A stretch of DNA of 64,000 bases from Paenibacillus_E sp964253085 (lineage in GTDB: Bacteria; Bacillota; Bacilli; Paenibacillales; NBRC-103111): NCBI RefSeq assembly GCF_964253085.1, contig NZ_CAXUQH020000001.1:6386001-6450000 (forward strand). The letters are read 5' to 3'. Positions 16,488-25,800 of the stretch are shown piece by piece. A model generated the notes under the pieces. That model did no database searches. It worked only from the letters and a program-made list of their open reading frames with translations, and was not told the DNA's origin. The position numbers and the translations under genes were made by a program. Each line of letters opens with the position of its first letter. Within the stretch, counting starts at the first letter, position 1.

Positions 16488-16510
16488 TGAACGAAAGCCC
16501 AAAAATGGGC
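16488..16510 (-). terminator. Short terminator after the copper-amine-oxidase-N-like gene
   Basis: On the minus strand, GCCCA and TGGGC (16497-16510) form a short stem with a TTTT loop followed by TTTCGTTC, directly after the stop at 16514. Confidence 0.45.
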
Positions 16511-16513
16511 GGA

Positions 16514-17464
16514 TTACTTATTTATCTTAGCCATTTCATCTTCCTTCATTTGCTCAAATTGATCTTTGTAGGTATCTGTAATGGAAGTATCATAACCGTT
16601 CTCACTTAATTTTGCTTTCGTGTCACTATTAATTTGATCAAATTGATTATTAATTTGATCGACTTTCGCAAAACCTTCCGCGATTAAACTTGGGCTTGGA
16701 TTTTCTTTATATTGATCATATAGCTCTTGTAACGCGGCTTTAGCATCTGCTTTTAGCTGGGCCATTTTAGCCTCAGCCTCAGCCTTAATCGAAGCTTCAG
16801 ATGGTTTAGAACTAGGAGCTCCGCCCCCTCCGCCGCCAATAGGCCCAGGTGTCTCTGGTTTCGTTTCAGGCAATTTAACCTCTGGCTTCTTCTCTTCCTT
16901 CGTATCCGCGGCCACCGTGTACGTTTCTGGATCCCAGTTAATCGTTTTGCCAACGGACTCCGAAAAGAAACGAATAGGTACAAACAAACTGCCGTCAACA
17001 ATATACCCAGGCAATTCATCAGATGGTTTTTTTGCAACGCCGTCGAAAACATAATTAATTTTCTCTTTGTATACTTTCAAATTGCTTGGAGCCAATTTCG
17101 ATTTATTGAACTTTTCCGTACTTTTCGAATAAATCTGTGTGTTTAATTTATATTCACTAATATTTATTTTATCTGCTGCCTTAGGCTCTGCAATCGTCAC
17201 CGTGTAGGTATTCGGGTCCCAGTTGACCGCTTTATCCAGCGAGTAAGAGATGAATCGGATGGGAACATATGTCGTACCTTCATAAATAAAACCCTGCTGA
17301 CCTTCTGGCGGCGCATATTCCTTCCCGTCAAACGTAAAATGCATCGGAACCTGATACACATCCACATCCAATGGTGCTTGTGCTGCTGATGCTTGCGCAG
17401 AAATCCCCATCATCACGGCTAGGGATAAACCTGTTATTGCTTTCATTCGTTGACTTGCTTTCAC
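16514..17464 (-). CDS. Secreted protein with two copper amine oxidase N-terminal-like domains
   Basis: 316 residues. A signal peptide (AITGLSLAVMMGISAQASAA) precedes two repeats of the copper-amine-oxidase N-like fold common in paenibacilli. Each repeat ends in the pattern VPIRFISYSLDKAVNWDPNT / VPIRFFSESVGKTINWDPET. A Pro/Gly linker (GPIGGGGGGAP) leads to a charged helical tail rich in Lys, Glu, Asp and Ala, probably coiled coil. Despite the domain name, the module is not itself an oxidase and is thought to be a surface-protein fold. The start lies 23 bases after the stop of the next membrane-anchored protein, suggesting one transcript. Confidence 0.85.
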   Translation of the reverse strand: MKASQRMKAITGLSLAVMMGISAQASAAQAPLDVDVYQVPMHFTFDGKEYAPPEGQQGFIYEGTTYVPIRFISYSLDKAVNWDPNTYTVTIAEPKAADKINISEYKLNTQIYSKSTEKFNKSKLAPSNLKVYKEKINYVFDGVAKKPSDELPGYIVDGSLFVPIRFFSESVGKTINWDPETYTVAADTKEEKKPEVKLPETKPETPGPIGGGGGGAPSSKPSEASIKAEAEAKMAQLKADAKAALQELYDQYKENPSPSLIAEGFAKVDQINNQFDQINSDTKAKLSENGYDTSITDTYKDQFEQMKEDEMAKINK

Positions 17465-17487
17465 TACCTAAACACCTCTTCTATGTA

Positions 17488-18060
17488 TTATTGGGAAGAA
17501 ACCACTTTCTGTACTGCAGCAATTTCTGCCGATGTAAACTTCGTATATGCGATCTTCTTCAGTTCCGTTTTCTCCTCAGCTGTCAATCCGCCGCTCGCTA
17601 TTTGCCTAAGCTTGTTGAGTTCTGATGCCGAAAAACGGCTCATCACGAACTTCACAGCTTCCTGTTTACCGCCAAATGACAGAGCATCCTTCTTCTCCGT
17701 TGCAGTTTGTTTCTCTTGCTCATTGACCGCAACTTGCTGAGTTTGCTTGCTCTGAACAGACTTCGATTCTGCCTGTCCCTGATCCGAATTAACGGCATTG
17801 GAGTTACCCACCAGCTTGTCTGCCAAACCTGGCTCAGAAGACGGGACAGATGCTTCAGAAGATGCAACTTCTTTGGTTTCAGTTATTACAGGCAAATCAA
17901 TGTTCTCAAACATTTGTTGATTACTCTCAGCTTCAATAACGAGCCGATCTGCGATTTTGTTCCCTATCACATTCATAGCATAGGTATAGGCCGAATAGCC
18001 GCCCGCACCTATAATGCCTATACTAACCAAAACCAGAATGAGTCGTTTTCGTTTTCTCAC
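17488..18060 (-). CDS. Membrane-anchored extracytoplasmic protein, paralogue of 18092-18805
   Basis: 190 residues. A basic start and one transmembrane helix (LILVLVSIGIIGAGGYSAYT) precede a Ser/Glu/Gln-rich disordered linker of about 90 residues. The C-terminal helical module contains FSASELNKLRQIASGGLTAE and KFTSAEIAAVQKVV. The same architecture and C-terminal pattern occur in the next gene upstream, so the pair arose by duplication. Function unknown. The co-oriented, closely spaced trio 18805-16514 suggests a membrane or wall-associated assembly. Confidence 0.75.
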   Translation of the reverse strand: MRKRKRLILVLVSIGIIGAGGYSAYTYAMNVIGNKIADRLVIEAESNQQMFENIDLPVITETKEVASSEASVPSSEPGLADKLVGNSNAVNSDQGQAESKSVQSKQTQQVAVNEQEKQTATEKKDALSFGGKQEAVKFVMSRFSASELNKLRQIASGGLTAEEKTELKKIAYTKFTSAEIAAVQKVVSSQ

Positions 18061-18091
18061 AAAATCCCCTCTGCCTATATGAAATCTGAGA

Positions 18092-18805
18092 TTACTTCTG
18101 CGTGTCTTTATAAGATTTTCCCTGGCTCAATCCATATTTCGCCGCGATCCCAATCAACTGGTTATATTCATTCTCCGATAACTTCTGTAAAATGATTTCC
18201 TTAGCATTCTTCTTCTCTTCCATAGATAAGCCATTCCCAGCCATTTTCGCAAAAAGTTGAAGATCTGAAGCACTCAATTTTTTCAACAGGACTGAAGTTA
18301 CCGCTGCCTTCTCCTTAAGCGTGATCGCGTCTTGGACTGCTTTCGCTTTCTCCGTTGAAACTTGAGCCTGATAACCTAAACTATGCATTGTCGCCTGTGG
18401 TTTTGGAGGAGCAGTATGCCCATCTCGTATAGTTACACTAGGTTCACTGACGGCACTAGAACCGGAGACTACGGCTTCGCTACTCTTAAAAGTTCCAATA
18501 GGAGCAGTAGTAGACTGACTACCTAGGGAGTTCGCTTCCCCCTGCGTAACATTAGAAACCGAAGATTTTGCCGCTTTATCTGTTGGCACTACACCACTTT
18601 CAGCTTCCTCACTAATACCTATCGAACCTGTTATTTGACTATCACTCTCTAAAGCTTGTCCGCTAATTTCAATAGGAACCTGCGGAATCATCGATTGTAG
18701 TACATACGACATAGCTATATTCATGCCAAAATACCCAATAGCAAGCAGAACAACCAGACTGCTTCCTACCCATAATAATCGCTTCTTCCATTTCTTCTTT
18801 AACAT
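18092..18805 (-). CDS. Membrane-anchored extracytoplasmic protein, paralogue of 17488-18060
   Basis: About 237 residues from the ATG near 18805 (MLKKKWKKRLLWVGSS), which has GGTGATGAA just upstream. An upstream in-frame extension to 18940 has no ribosome site and runs across a terminator-like hairpin, so I exclude it. One transmembrane helix (LWVGSSLVVLLAIGYFGMN) is followed by a long Ser/Thr/Ala-rich linker, then a C-terminal module with LSASDLQLFAKMAGNGLSME and KLSENEYNQLIGIAAKYGL. These match the FSASEL..GL(S/T)xEEK..K pattern of the neighbouring protein. Function unknown. Confidence 0.75.
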   Translation of the reverse strand: MLKKKWKKRLLWVGSSLVVLLAIGYFGMNIAMSYVLQSMIPQVPIEISGQALESDSQITGSIGISEEAESGVVPTDKAAKSSVSNVTQGEANSLGSQSTTAPIGTFKSSEAVVSGSSAVSEPSVTIRDGHTAPPKPQATMHSLGYQAQVSTEKAKAVQDAITLKEKAAVTSVLLKKLSASDLQLFAKMAGNGLSMEEKKNAKEIILQKLSENEYNQLIGIAAKYGLSQGKSYKDTQK

Positions 18806-18893
18806 TTCATCACCACCCAAGTCACAAACTGGATAATTCCTATTATAAACTTTTTGAGCCTTGAAGTCACATCTTGTCGGGGGATAAAGCAAA

Positions 18894-18919
18894 AAAAACA
18901 CCCTGAGGGGTGCTTTTAA
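18894..18919 (-). terminator. Orphan terminator-like hairpin upstream of the 18092-18805 gene
   Basis: On the minus strand, CACCCCTCAGGGTG forms a short stem followed by eight T. It lies about 90 bases ahead of the gene start with no minus-strand gene ending before it. It could be an attenuator in the leader or the end of a short RNA. Confidence 0.45.
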
Positions 18920-19021
18920 CGCAAAAAATAAATCATTCATAATTGAATGACAAATTTCGACGTACTTTTCAGAAGCCAGCAGTTATAGTTATGTAAGCTA
19001 CATCAAACAGGAGGCGAAGCA

Positions 19022-19144
19022 ATGCCTAATTACTACTTTACAGAGGTTTGGACGCCATTTAAATTAGTAGGTATTAAGCTCTTCAAAGACGATGAAGGAA
19101 TGATTTGGATAAAATACTGGGGTTTTAGGCGCAGACGACTCTAA
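19022..19144 (+). CDS. Predicted 40-residue protein, unknown
   Basis: Plus-strand ORF MPNYYFTEVWTPFKLVGIKL followed by FKDDEGMIWIKYWGFRRRRL. A near-consensus AGGAGGCG ribosome site stands 5 bases upstream of the ATG. The peptide is aromatic-rich with a strongly basic end. No family recognised. It is one of very few plus-strand genes in this part and stands alone between the surface-protein genes and the riboswitch unit. Confidence 0.5.
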   Translation: MPNYYFTEVWTPFKLVGIKLFKDDEGMIWIKYWGFRRRRL

Positions 19145-19249
19145 TATTATACAATAATAAACCATGAAATCACAAATGGTGAGTGACTAAAGACAGGGTC
19201 GATAGTCCTATTTCACACGATCAATCTGCTACACTTTCCCATTTCTAGC

Positions 19250-19279
19250 AAAAGAAAAAAGCACCTGGTCTAGGTGCCT
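19250..19279 (-). terminator. Terminator of riboswitch unit 1
   Basis: On the minus strand, GCACCT/AGGTGC arms (19261-19277) are followed by TTTTTTCTTTT, directly after the 42-residue ORF. Confidence 0.85.
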
Positions 19280-19283
19280 TCGC

Positions 19284-19412
19284 TTATGTATGCAATTTCG
19301 TTCGGTGATAAATAATTTTATCAAAAATCTTCGTTCGCTCAATATCACAGATACAACTCTCCAGGATCACTTCGTTAAACCGCAGCCAGAAAGAATGCCA
19401 ATACTTATCCAT
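19284..19412 (-). CDS. 42-residue riboswitch-controlled protein, copy 1
   Basis: ORF MDKYWHSFWLRFNEVILESC followed by ICDIERTKIFDKIIYHRTKL and HT, with a consensus GAGGAGGAAT ribosome site 6 bases upstream. It is the only gene between a c-di-GMP-I riboswitch and a terminator. A second copy at 28168-28296 differs at only three residues (E18D, C22Y, I34S), while several other DNA differences are silent. That pattern argues it is a translated, selected protein. Aromatic-rich N-terminus, no transmembrane helix. Family unknown to me. Confidence 0.75.
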   Translation of the reverse strand: MDKYWHSFWLRFNEVILESCICDIERTKIFDKIIYHRTKLHT

Positions 19413-19454
19413 GCTAATTCCTCCTCGATTTCACATAAACCCACGGCGGAGGCA

Positions 19455-19562
19455 CGATGATTCGGAAGCTGGCTGACATATTGGATTGACCCACCTTAGT
19501 CCCTGTAGCTTTGCGTCACTGATTTTCACCAGTTTTGCCATTATCGTCCGATTTATGTGATT
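19455..19562 (-). ncRNA. Cyclic-di-GMP-I (GEMM-I) riboswitch, copy 1
   Basis: Minus-strand RNA contains the GEMM-I core: GGCAAAACTGGTGAAAATCA (stem with a GAAA-type tetraloop), then GTGACGCAAAGCTACAGGGA and CTAAGG (receptor side), and CAGCCAGCTTCCG in the second helix. An outer pairing ACGAT/ATCGT closes P1. The base before GCAAA is G in both copies, which fits c-di-GMP rather than cGAMP binding. The aptamer ends about 40 bases before the ATG of a 42-residue ORF, with the ribosome site in between, so it probably controls translation or early termination. Confidence 0.9.
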
Positions 19563-19649
19563 GACTTATACACCTATTGTAGCAAATGCATAACTTGCGG
19601 CAATGGTCTTTTCGTCGTGTTAATTCTGGAAGATGGGATGTCTAAAGTA

Positions 19650-19787
19650 CTAATTTGTTATGATAACACCACGTTCTAGCGGATGATCCTGCAACTTGCT
19701 GCGCTTTAAGGTACCCGGAGAAACCTTGTTCTCCCACTCCAGTAGCTCAATGATTTGACGAATTCTCCTCCCCGGTTTTAATATCAT
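19650..19787 (-). pseudogene. N-terminal-region fragment of a DDE transposase
   Basis: A 45-codon minus-strand frame reads RIRQIIELLEWENKVSPGTL followed by KRSKLQDHPLERG. This corresponds to the segment RSVAxIIxxLEWExKxxPGxxKRSxLQ of the same integrase-core transposase family that lies decayed at 29137-29790 (there RSVALIIYWNGKAALHQ). The catalytic part is absent. It sits between riboswitch copy 1 and the giant surface-protein gene. Confidence 0.6.
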
Positions 19788-19812
19788 TTTATTCTGTCCT
19801 CAAGGAACTACA

Positions 19813-19856
19813 AAAAGGCTTCCCACAGTCATGTTCAGACTGATGGGAAGCCTTTC
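19813..19856 (-). terminator. Terminator of the giant surface-protein gene
   Basis: On the minus strand, AAAGGCTTCCCA pairs with TGGGAAGCCTTT (19814-19855) with an inner CAGTC/GACTG stem, followed by TTTTTG. It stands 13 bases after the stop at 19869. Confidence 0.88.
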
Positions 19857-19868
19857 TTATTGAACAGC

Positions 19869-22800
19869 CTACTTCATTTTCACGAACCTCGGTTCAATTT
19901 GGCGAAGTAAGTACATCACGTCGTTCGAATCAAAACCGTTTCCGTCGACATCAAATTGTTCGAGCACCAGCTTAGACACGTCATCGATAGAGATGAAGCC
20001 GTCATGATTAGTGTCTAGAATGTCCTTCGATGGCTCAGGGCTCCGCACAATTTGGAGACTGTACGTTTTAGCCGTTCCGTCTTGCGCCGTAACGATAATC
20101 GGGTATATGTTCTGGCTTGCGTCAAAACTAAGATCTGGAATATGGATAACATTCATGTCGTAGGTCGCACCCGTAACGGTCATTTGAGCGGTCGGATCCG
20201 ATAAGCTCACGAGAACATTTACGGTTGCCATGTCCCATCCCACATTCAGCATAAATGTATTGCCTGATTGCAGGAGCGGCTCATCTCCATATCGAATGCC
20301 ACTGATATCCGCGTTGCCGGAGCCCAGCCTGTTGACGTTCAACGTGTACTCTTGCCGATCCCCGTTCTCAGCTGTAACCAATATAAGAATCGGATTCACG
20401 CCAACATTCAAGTAAACAGCGTTGCTTACCGTTACCGGAAGTCCATCCTTCAATATGCTTACATGCGCTCCAGAGTGCTCCGCAAATGCATTTACGTACA
20501 CCGAGTCTACAACATTGGATACTGTAGCAGCATATACGGTGGTTCCAGCCGAACCGTCTGGAGTTACAGCGAGCAAATTCGAGAATGAACTGTCTGTGCT
20601 TGCCAGTATGCCGCTCAGCTTGGCGTTGTCGCTTAGAGCCGAAATCGTGTAAGTGAAGGTTTGCACAATACTGTCGATCATTCCGTCCTTCTGCACGATA
20701 GCTTTTACAATCAGACCGTTTCCGGCACTGGCAGTTGGTATGTGAGCGGAATCGTACAGAGTGCTTGCCGATGCAGGCTCAGACCCGTCGGTCGTATAGC
20801 GAATTTCCGCACCGCCGGTTGCTGTCGTTAGTGTAATAGACATACCTGCTTGCAATATCGAACCGCTTGCTGGATTCGCAATGGGAGCTGACGCTTGATC
20901 GGCTATAAAGACGCCGTACGTGGAAAAATGAGTCACAAAAGCCGAAACATGGCCATTGGCATCTATATTCGTCCGTTGGTACTCCCATTTCCCCGTCATC
21001 TCGTCGAAATAAAAAATACCGACTTTCGATAAATCCGTCCCTGGAGCGATAGGAAACTGTAGTTTAACCGGCGCCTCAAGCTGGCCGGTCTGCATCCCCT
21101 GGAATCTGAACTCGACGACAGGACCAACTTGCTGCAGCGAAGTACCAGTTAAAACCGGACTCACAGAATTAGCGGTTACTGTAGTACCTGCAGGTACTAC
21201 TATGCCCTGCAAATCAATCACTATGCCGTCCGCGAAAATGAGCGGTTCGTCAGCGTTGACTACAGTAGGCGTGCCATTCGGAATCGGATCCTTACTTAGT
21301 ACCGTTATTTCAAAAACGACGTTTAGCTCCGCGCTTCCCTTAGTTAAGGTTGCCGTCAAATTTACGATCGCTTTTCCGGTTGCAGTAGTCGGTCTAGTGA
21401 CCGTGCCATCCGGCGAGATCACAGAGTTGTCACTCGACCACACGATGGCGGAACCGAACGTTCCTGTCGTCGGCAGTACTAGGTTCGTCGTGACGTGGCC
21501 TTCGTCCGCGTTGCTTCCTAGGATCGAAGCCAGCGTCAGCGCTTCCTTGTCTGCGGCCACAATCTCGGCTTCCGAGATCGCGTTCGCCTTCACCACTAGT
21601 GTGAAGCTTACCGATTCGCTTGCCGTTCCCTTGCTTACGGTTGCGGTCAATTGCACCGTCCGGTCGCCTTCTGTATGCGAGCCACGGGTGACTTTGCCGT
21701 CAGGTGTGATCGCTGCGTTGTTACTAGTCCACTCGATGGCGGAACCGAGCGTTCCTGTCGTCGGCAGTACTAGGTTCGTCATTACGTGACTTGCGTCCGC
21801 GTTGCTTCCTATGATCGAAGCCAGCGTCAACGTTTCCTTGTCTGCTGCCACAATCTCGGCTTCCGAGATCGCGTTCGCCTTCACCACTAGCGTGAAGATT
21901 ACCGATTCGCTTGCCGTATCCTTGGTTAAGGTTGCGGTCAATTGCACCGTCCGGTCGCCTTCTGCGTACGTGCCGCGAGTCACCGTGCCGTTCGGCGCGA
22001 TCGCCGCGTTGTTACTCGTCCACTTGATGGCGGAACCGAGCGTTCCTGTCGTCGGCAGTACTAGGTTCGTCGTGATGTTGCTTTCGTCCACGTTGCTTCC
22101 TAGGATCGAAGCCAGCGTCAGCGCCGACTTGTCTGCGGCCACAATCTCAGCTTCCGAGATCGCGATCGCTTTTACTACAAGCGTGAAGACTACCGATTCG
22201 CTTGCCGTACCCTTGCTTAAGGTTGCGGTCAATTGCACCGTCCGGTCGCCTTCTGCGTGCGTGCCACGGGTGACTGTGCCATCCGGTGCGATCGCTGCGT
22301 TGTTACTCGTCCACGCGATGGCGGAACCGAGCGTTCCTGTCGTCGGCAGTACTAGGTTCGTCATTACGTGACTTTCGTCCGCGTTGCTTCCTATGATCGA
22401 AGCCAGCGTCAACACTATCTTGTCTCCAGCCACGATCTCAGCTTCCGAGATCGCGTTCGCTTTTACTACAAGCGTGAAGACTACCGATTCGCTGGCCGTA
22501 CCCTTGCTTACGGTTGCTGTTAATCGCACCGTCTGGTCGCCTTCTGTGTACGTATCGCGAGTCACTGTTCCATCCGGCGCGATCACCGTGTTGTCACTCG
22601 TCCACTCAATTGTGGAACCGAGCGCACCCGCCGTTGGCAAGAAAAGATTCGTCGTAACTTGACTCTCATCCACGTTGCTTCCTAGGATCGAAGCCAACGT
22701 TAGCGCTGATTTGTCTCCAGCCACTATCTCGGCTTCAGTGATTGGATTCCCTTTTACCACCAGCGTGAAGCTCACGTTACGGGTCGACATATTTTTGCTC

Positions 22801-25800
22801 ACGACAGCCGATAATTCAACTTCAGTATCGGGCTGCCCAGGCAGAGGCTTCTTAACTACGCCTGTCAACGGATCAATAACATTCGGTTGATTCGAGCTCC
22901 ACTGAATTGCTACACCAGCAGCATCCTCGAGAGGCAATGTTAACCTCTCCGCATATACCACATTTGTCACGGAATCGATCCCTGGATTGATTCCACGGAA
23001 CCAATCAGACAATATAGCTGTTGTAAGGGAAATCTGGTGCTCGTCCGTGTCTGGTGTGAGCATAAACGGATCTTCATCCGATCCACTGCCTGCAGCCTGT
23101 ACAAGGTCTGTCCTTAAATAAATGACCGGCCTTATGTGTTTGTAAGCTCTGGGAGCAGCAATACTCAAATTGCCGTAATCATTGACTTGATACAATCCCT
23201 GATCAGTAGTCCCAATCTCGGTACCAATAAAGGTAGCAGGTGTCAATGTCCAAACATCTCTAAGATGATCAAGCATACCACTTCCGCCTGGATAGACGGT
23301 TCCGTATTGCAAGTATTCATTTGCGGAAAGCAGACCCACTTTGGTGGATACCGAACCGGTTCCGTTCCAAATACGGCCGTCTAAGCCGCTTACGTCCCAT
23401 GCATGCTCTTGGACCCAATCTGAGTTTTCAAGAGACATCAAGAAGGAATGATTCAGCTGATAAGCAAGAGAACCCTCTGTATTAGGATTAAAAGTATTGG
23501 ATCCATCCTCGCTCCACTGAGAAGTACCGATCTCATTGGATGAGATCATTTTGCCGGAATCATGATCCAGCATGATCCACTTTTGTCCGCCATATGAGAC
23601 AATGCTGCCGTTTGGAACGGTAGCACCCAAAGAAGTACTCACCTTCAGCCCTTCGGCTATATGTAGGCTTTGTTCTAGCCTATTCAACTGAGTCTCACGC
23701 TTGGCTTCGGTGGCAGCCGGATCTTCGTTAACCTGCCGAGCGGTTTCGTACGCGCTTTGCAGCATGTTGCGAACGCCGTATCTGTATTGCCCTGGAAGCT
23801 GGCCTTCTAGAGCGACAGCGAGTGTCTTGTCTGCCGTAAGCAGCGCAGTTTTAAGTGCTTTTTTCACGACATACACTGCGACATCATCCACGTAGATACC
23901 AGGTTCGTTTACCCATCCGTCGGTAGTTAAATGAAAACGGATCTGCAAATCCGGTACAGCGTAGCTCGGGTCCAATTCAAAGATAAGCTTCTTCCAATCG
24001 GTTGAAACCGGAGGATAGTAAACTTCCCCTTCACCCTCACCTTCACCTTCATAAGAATGGTTCCCGCCAGTAAACTCATGCAAGGTTTGCCAGGATTGCC
24101 CGCCATCCTTGCTGACATCGATGTAGCTATAGTCGTAATTATTTTCTGTTTGTTCCCACACGTAGGCGGAAACGACTACCTTCTTAATGCTATTTCCGGA
24201 TGCGTCGATGGGGCCCGAGATGAGATAACTGTTCTCTTCATCATTATAATTGCCGGTTAAGTTCGTCCCCCAAACCGCTGTCCCCGAATGCGCGCCCTCA
24301 GGTCCTTTGCTGTAATCCGGTGTCCCATAAGCCCAAGTGGAATTCGCACCTTCCGTATGAAAGCCGCCATCATTGTTCTCAAAATCCGCAAAGAACGCGG
24401 GTGACGGGAGAATGGAAGCATTCTGAAAGCTTGCGATACTATCCAGTAAGTTACCAAACTCAGTATCTACTAGTTCTTGACCCGCACGGACATTCATCAT
24501 GACAGCTTTCGCCACATCATACGCCGCTTGAAGCGATTCAAACGCCGAAGGAGGTGTATTCCCGGGATCTGTGCCCTGAACAGTTTGCTTTAGGAGTTGT
24601 GAAGCTTGCAAAAGCGACGAAGCCAACGCAACCTTTTCGGCATAAGGAATTTGCTCATATGGCATATATGACAGCTGTTCACTTAATTGCCAGGCCGCAT
24701 TGTCAACTGAACTTTGACTGCTTCCGATTTCGCTATAAACCATGTTAGCGTCTTGAAGTAAGGTATGGAGGCTTTCTATCACACTAACGGGATATTGCCC
24801 GACCTCCGTACCTCCTACTGCCATATCCAGAAAAGACTGGGCTTCGTCGATAGCTGTTTTCAACGCATCCTTATTAATCGGGATGGCTTTCAATTCAACC
24901 GAATAAGATCTAGCATACCTGCCGTCCGGCGTTTGCACTGTCAACCCAATCGTCTTCGATGTCGTGCCAGCCGGCCATTCGACGTTAATCGTGTCTCCGC
25001 TGCCATGTACCGCACCTTCAACCGTCAATTTCATATCGGGGTTCTCCAAATATGGAACGACCGCCACCGATGAACTGCTGCCATCTACTTCGAAGCTGAT
25101 CACATCAGCCACTTGAGGATTGGCCACCGTCACCGGAACCGTCTTCTCCTCGAAGCCGACCTGTATGTAAGACAACCTCAGATTCGGACCGGACCACTTT
25201 TTGTAAAATGCTTTGCCGTCCGGTGTGGATCCTGAAGTCATATAACCGCCATCCAACGTCCGTGCTGCATGCAGCCACTCTCTACCACCGGAATCGGACA
25301 CATGCCAAATCTCGTATCCATCCTTACTGAATACCGTCATGCCGGACATACCGTCGCGCATTCCCGCCGCTGCATAGCCGCCTTCCGCCAAGGGGATCAA
25401 AGATTTCACAGAGGCAGGCCCATTGCTCTCTGTGTATGTATCCCATACCAAATTCAAGGAAGAATCGAGCTTCAAAAGCCATATACCTGGCAGGATGGTA
25501 TTATCCCTGTCGGAAGCGGACGTTCCGGTGATCACATAACCGCCATCCCCTGTATGAACAATGCTTTGTCCTTCTTGAACTACATCACGCTGAAAAGACT
25601 TCACATTGTCCATCGTGCCATCACTTGCCAAATGGACTGCCAGCAAAGATGGCGAATCAGCTCCAACGGATAATGTCCCTGTTACGACATAGCCTCCGGC
25701 TCCATCCTCCGTGACATCATTGATGACGTCCGGGAAGTCTTCGCTAACGACGAATCCAGTTTCCATCACTTTGTGCCAGGATGAATCCAGCTTCACGATA

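Noticed and set aside
18806..18940. N-terminal extension of the 18092-18805 protein
   Set aside because: Passes through a terminator-like hairpin and lacks a ribosome site, whereas GGTGATGAA directly precedes the ATG near 18805.
21202..22662. Three long plus-strand ORFs antisense to the Ig repeats
   Set aside because: The repeated units keep the antisense frame open; the minus-strand frame has the signal peptide, domains and terminator.
21275..22730. CRISPR array
   Set aside because: Units are 291 bases, coding and contiguous, without spacers.
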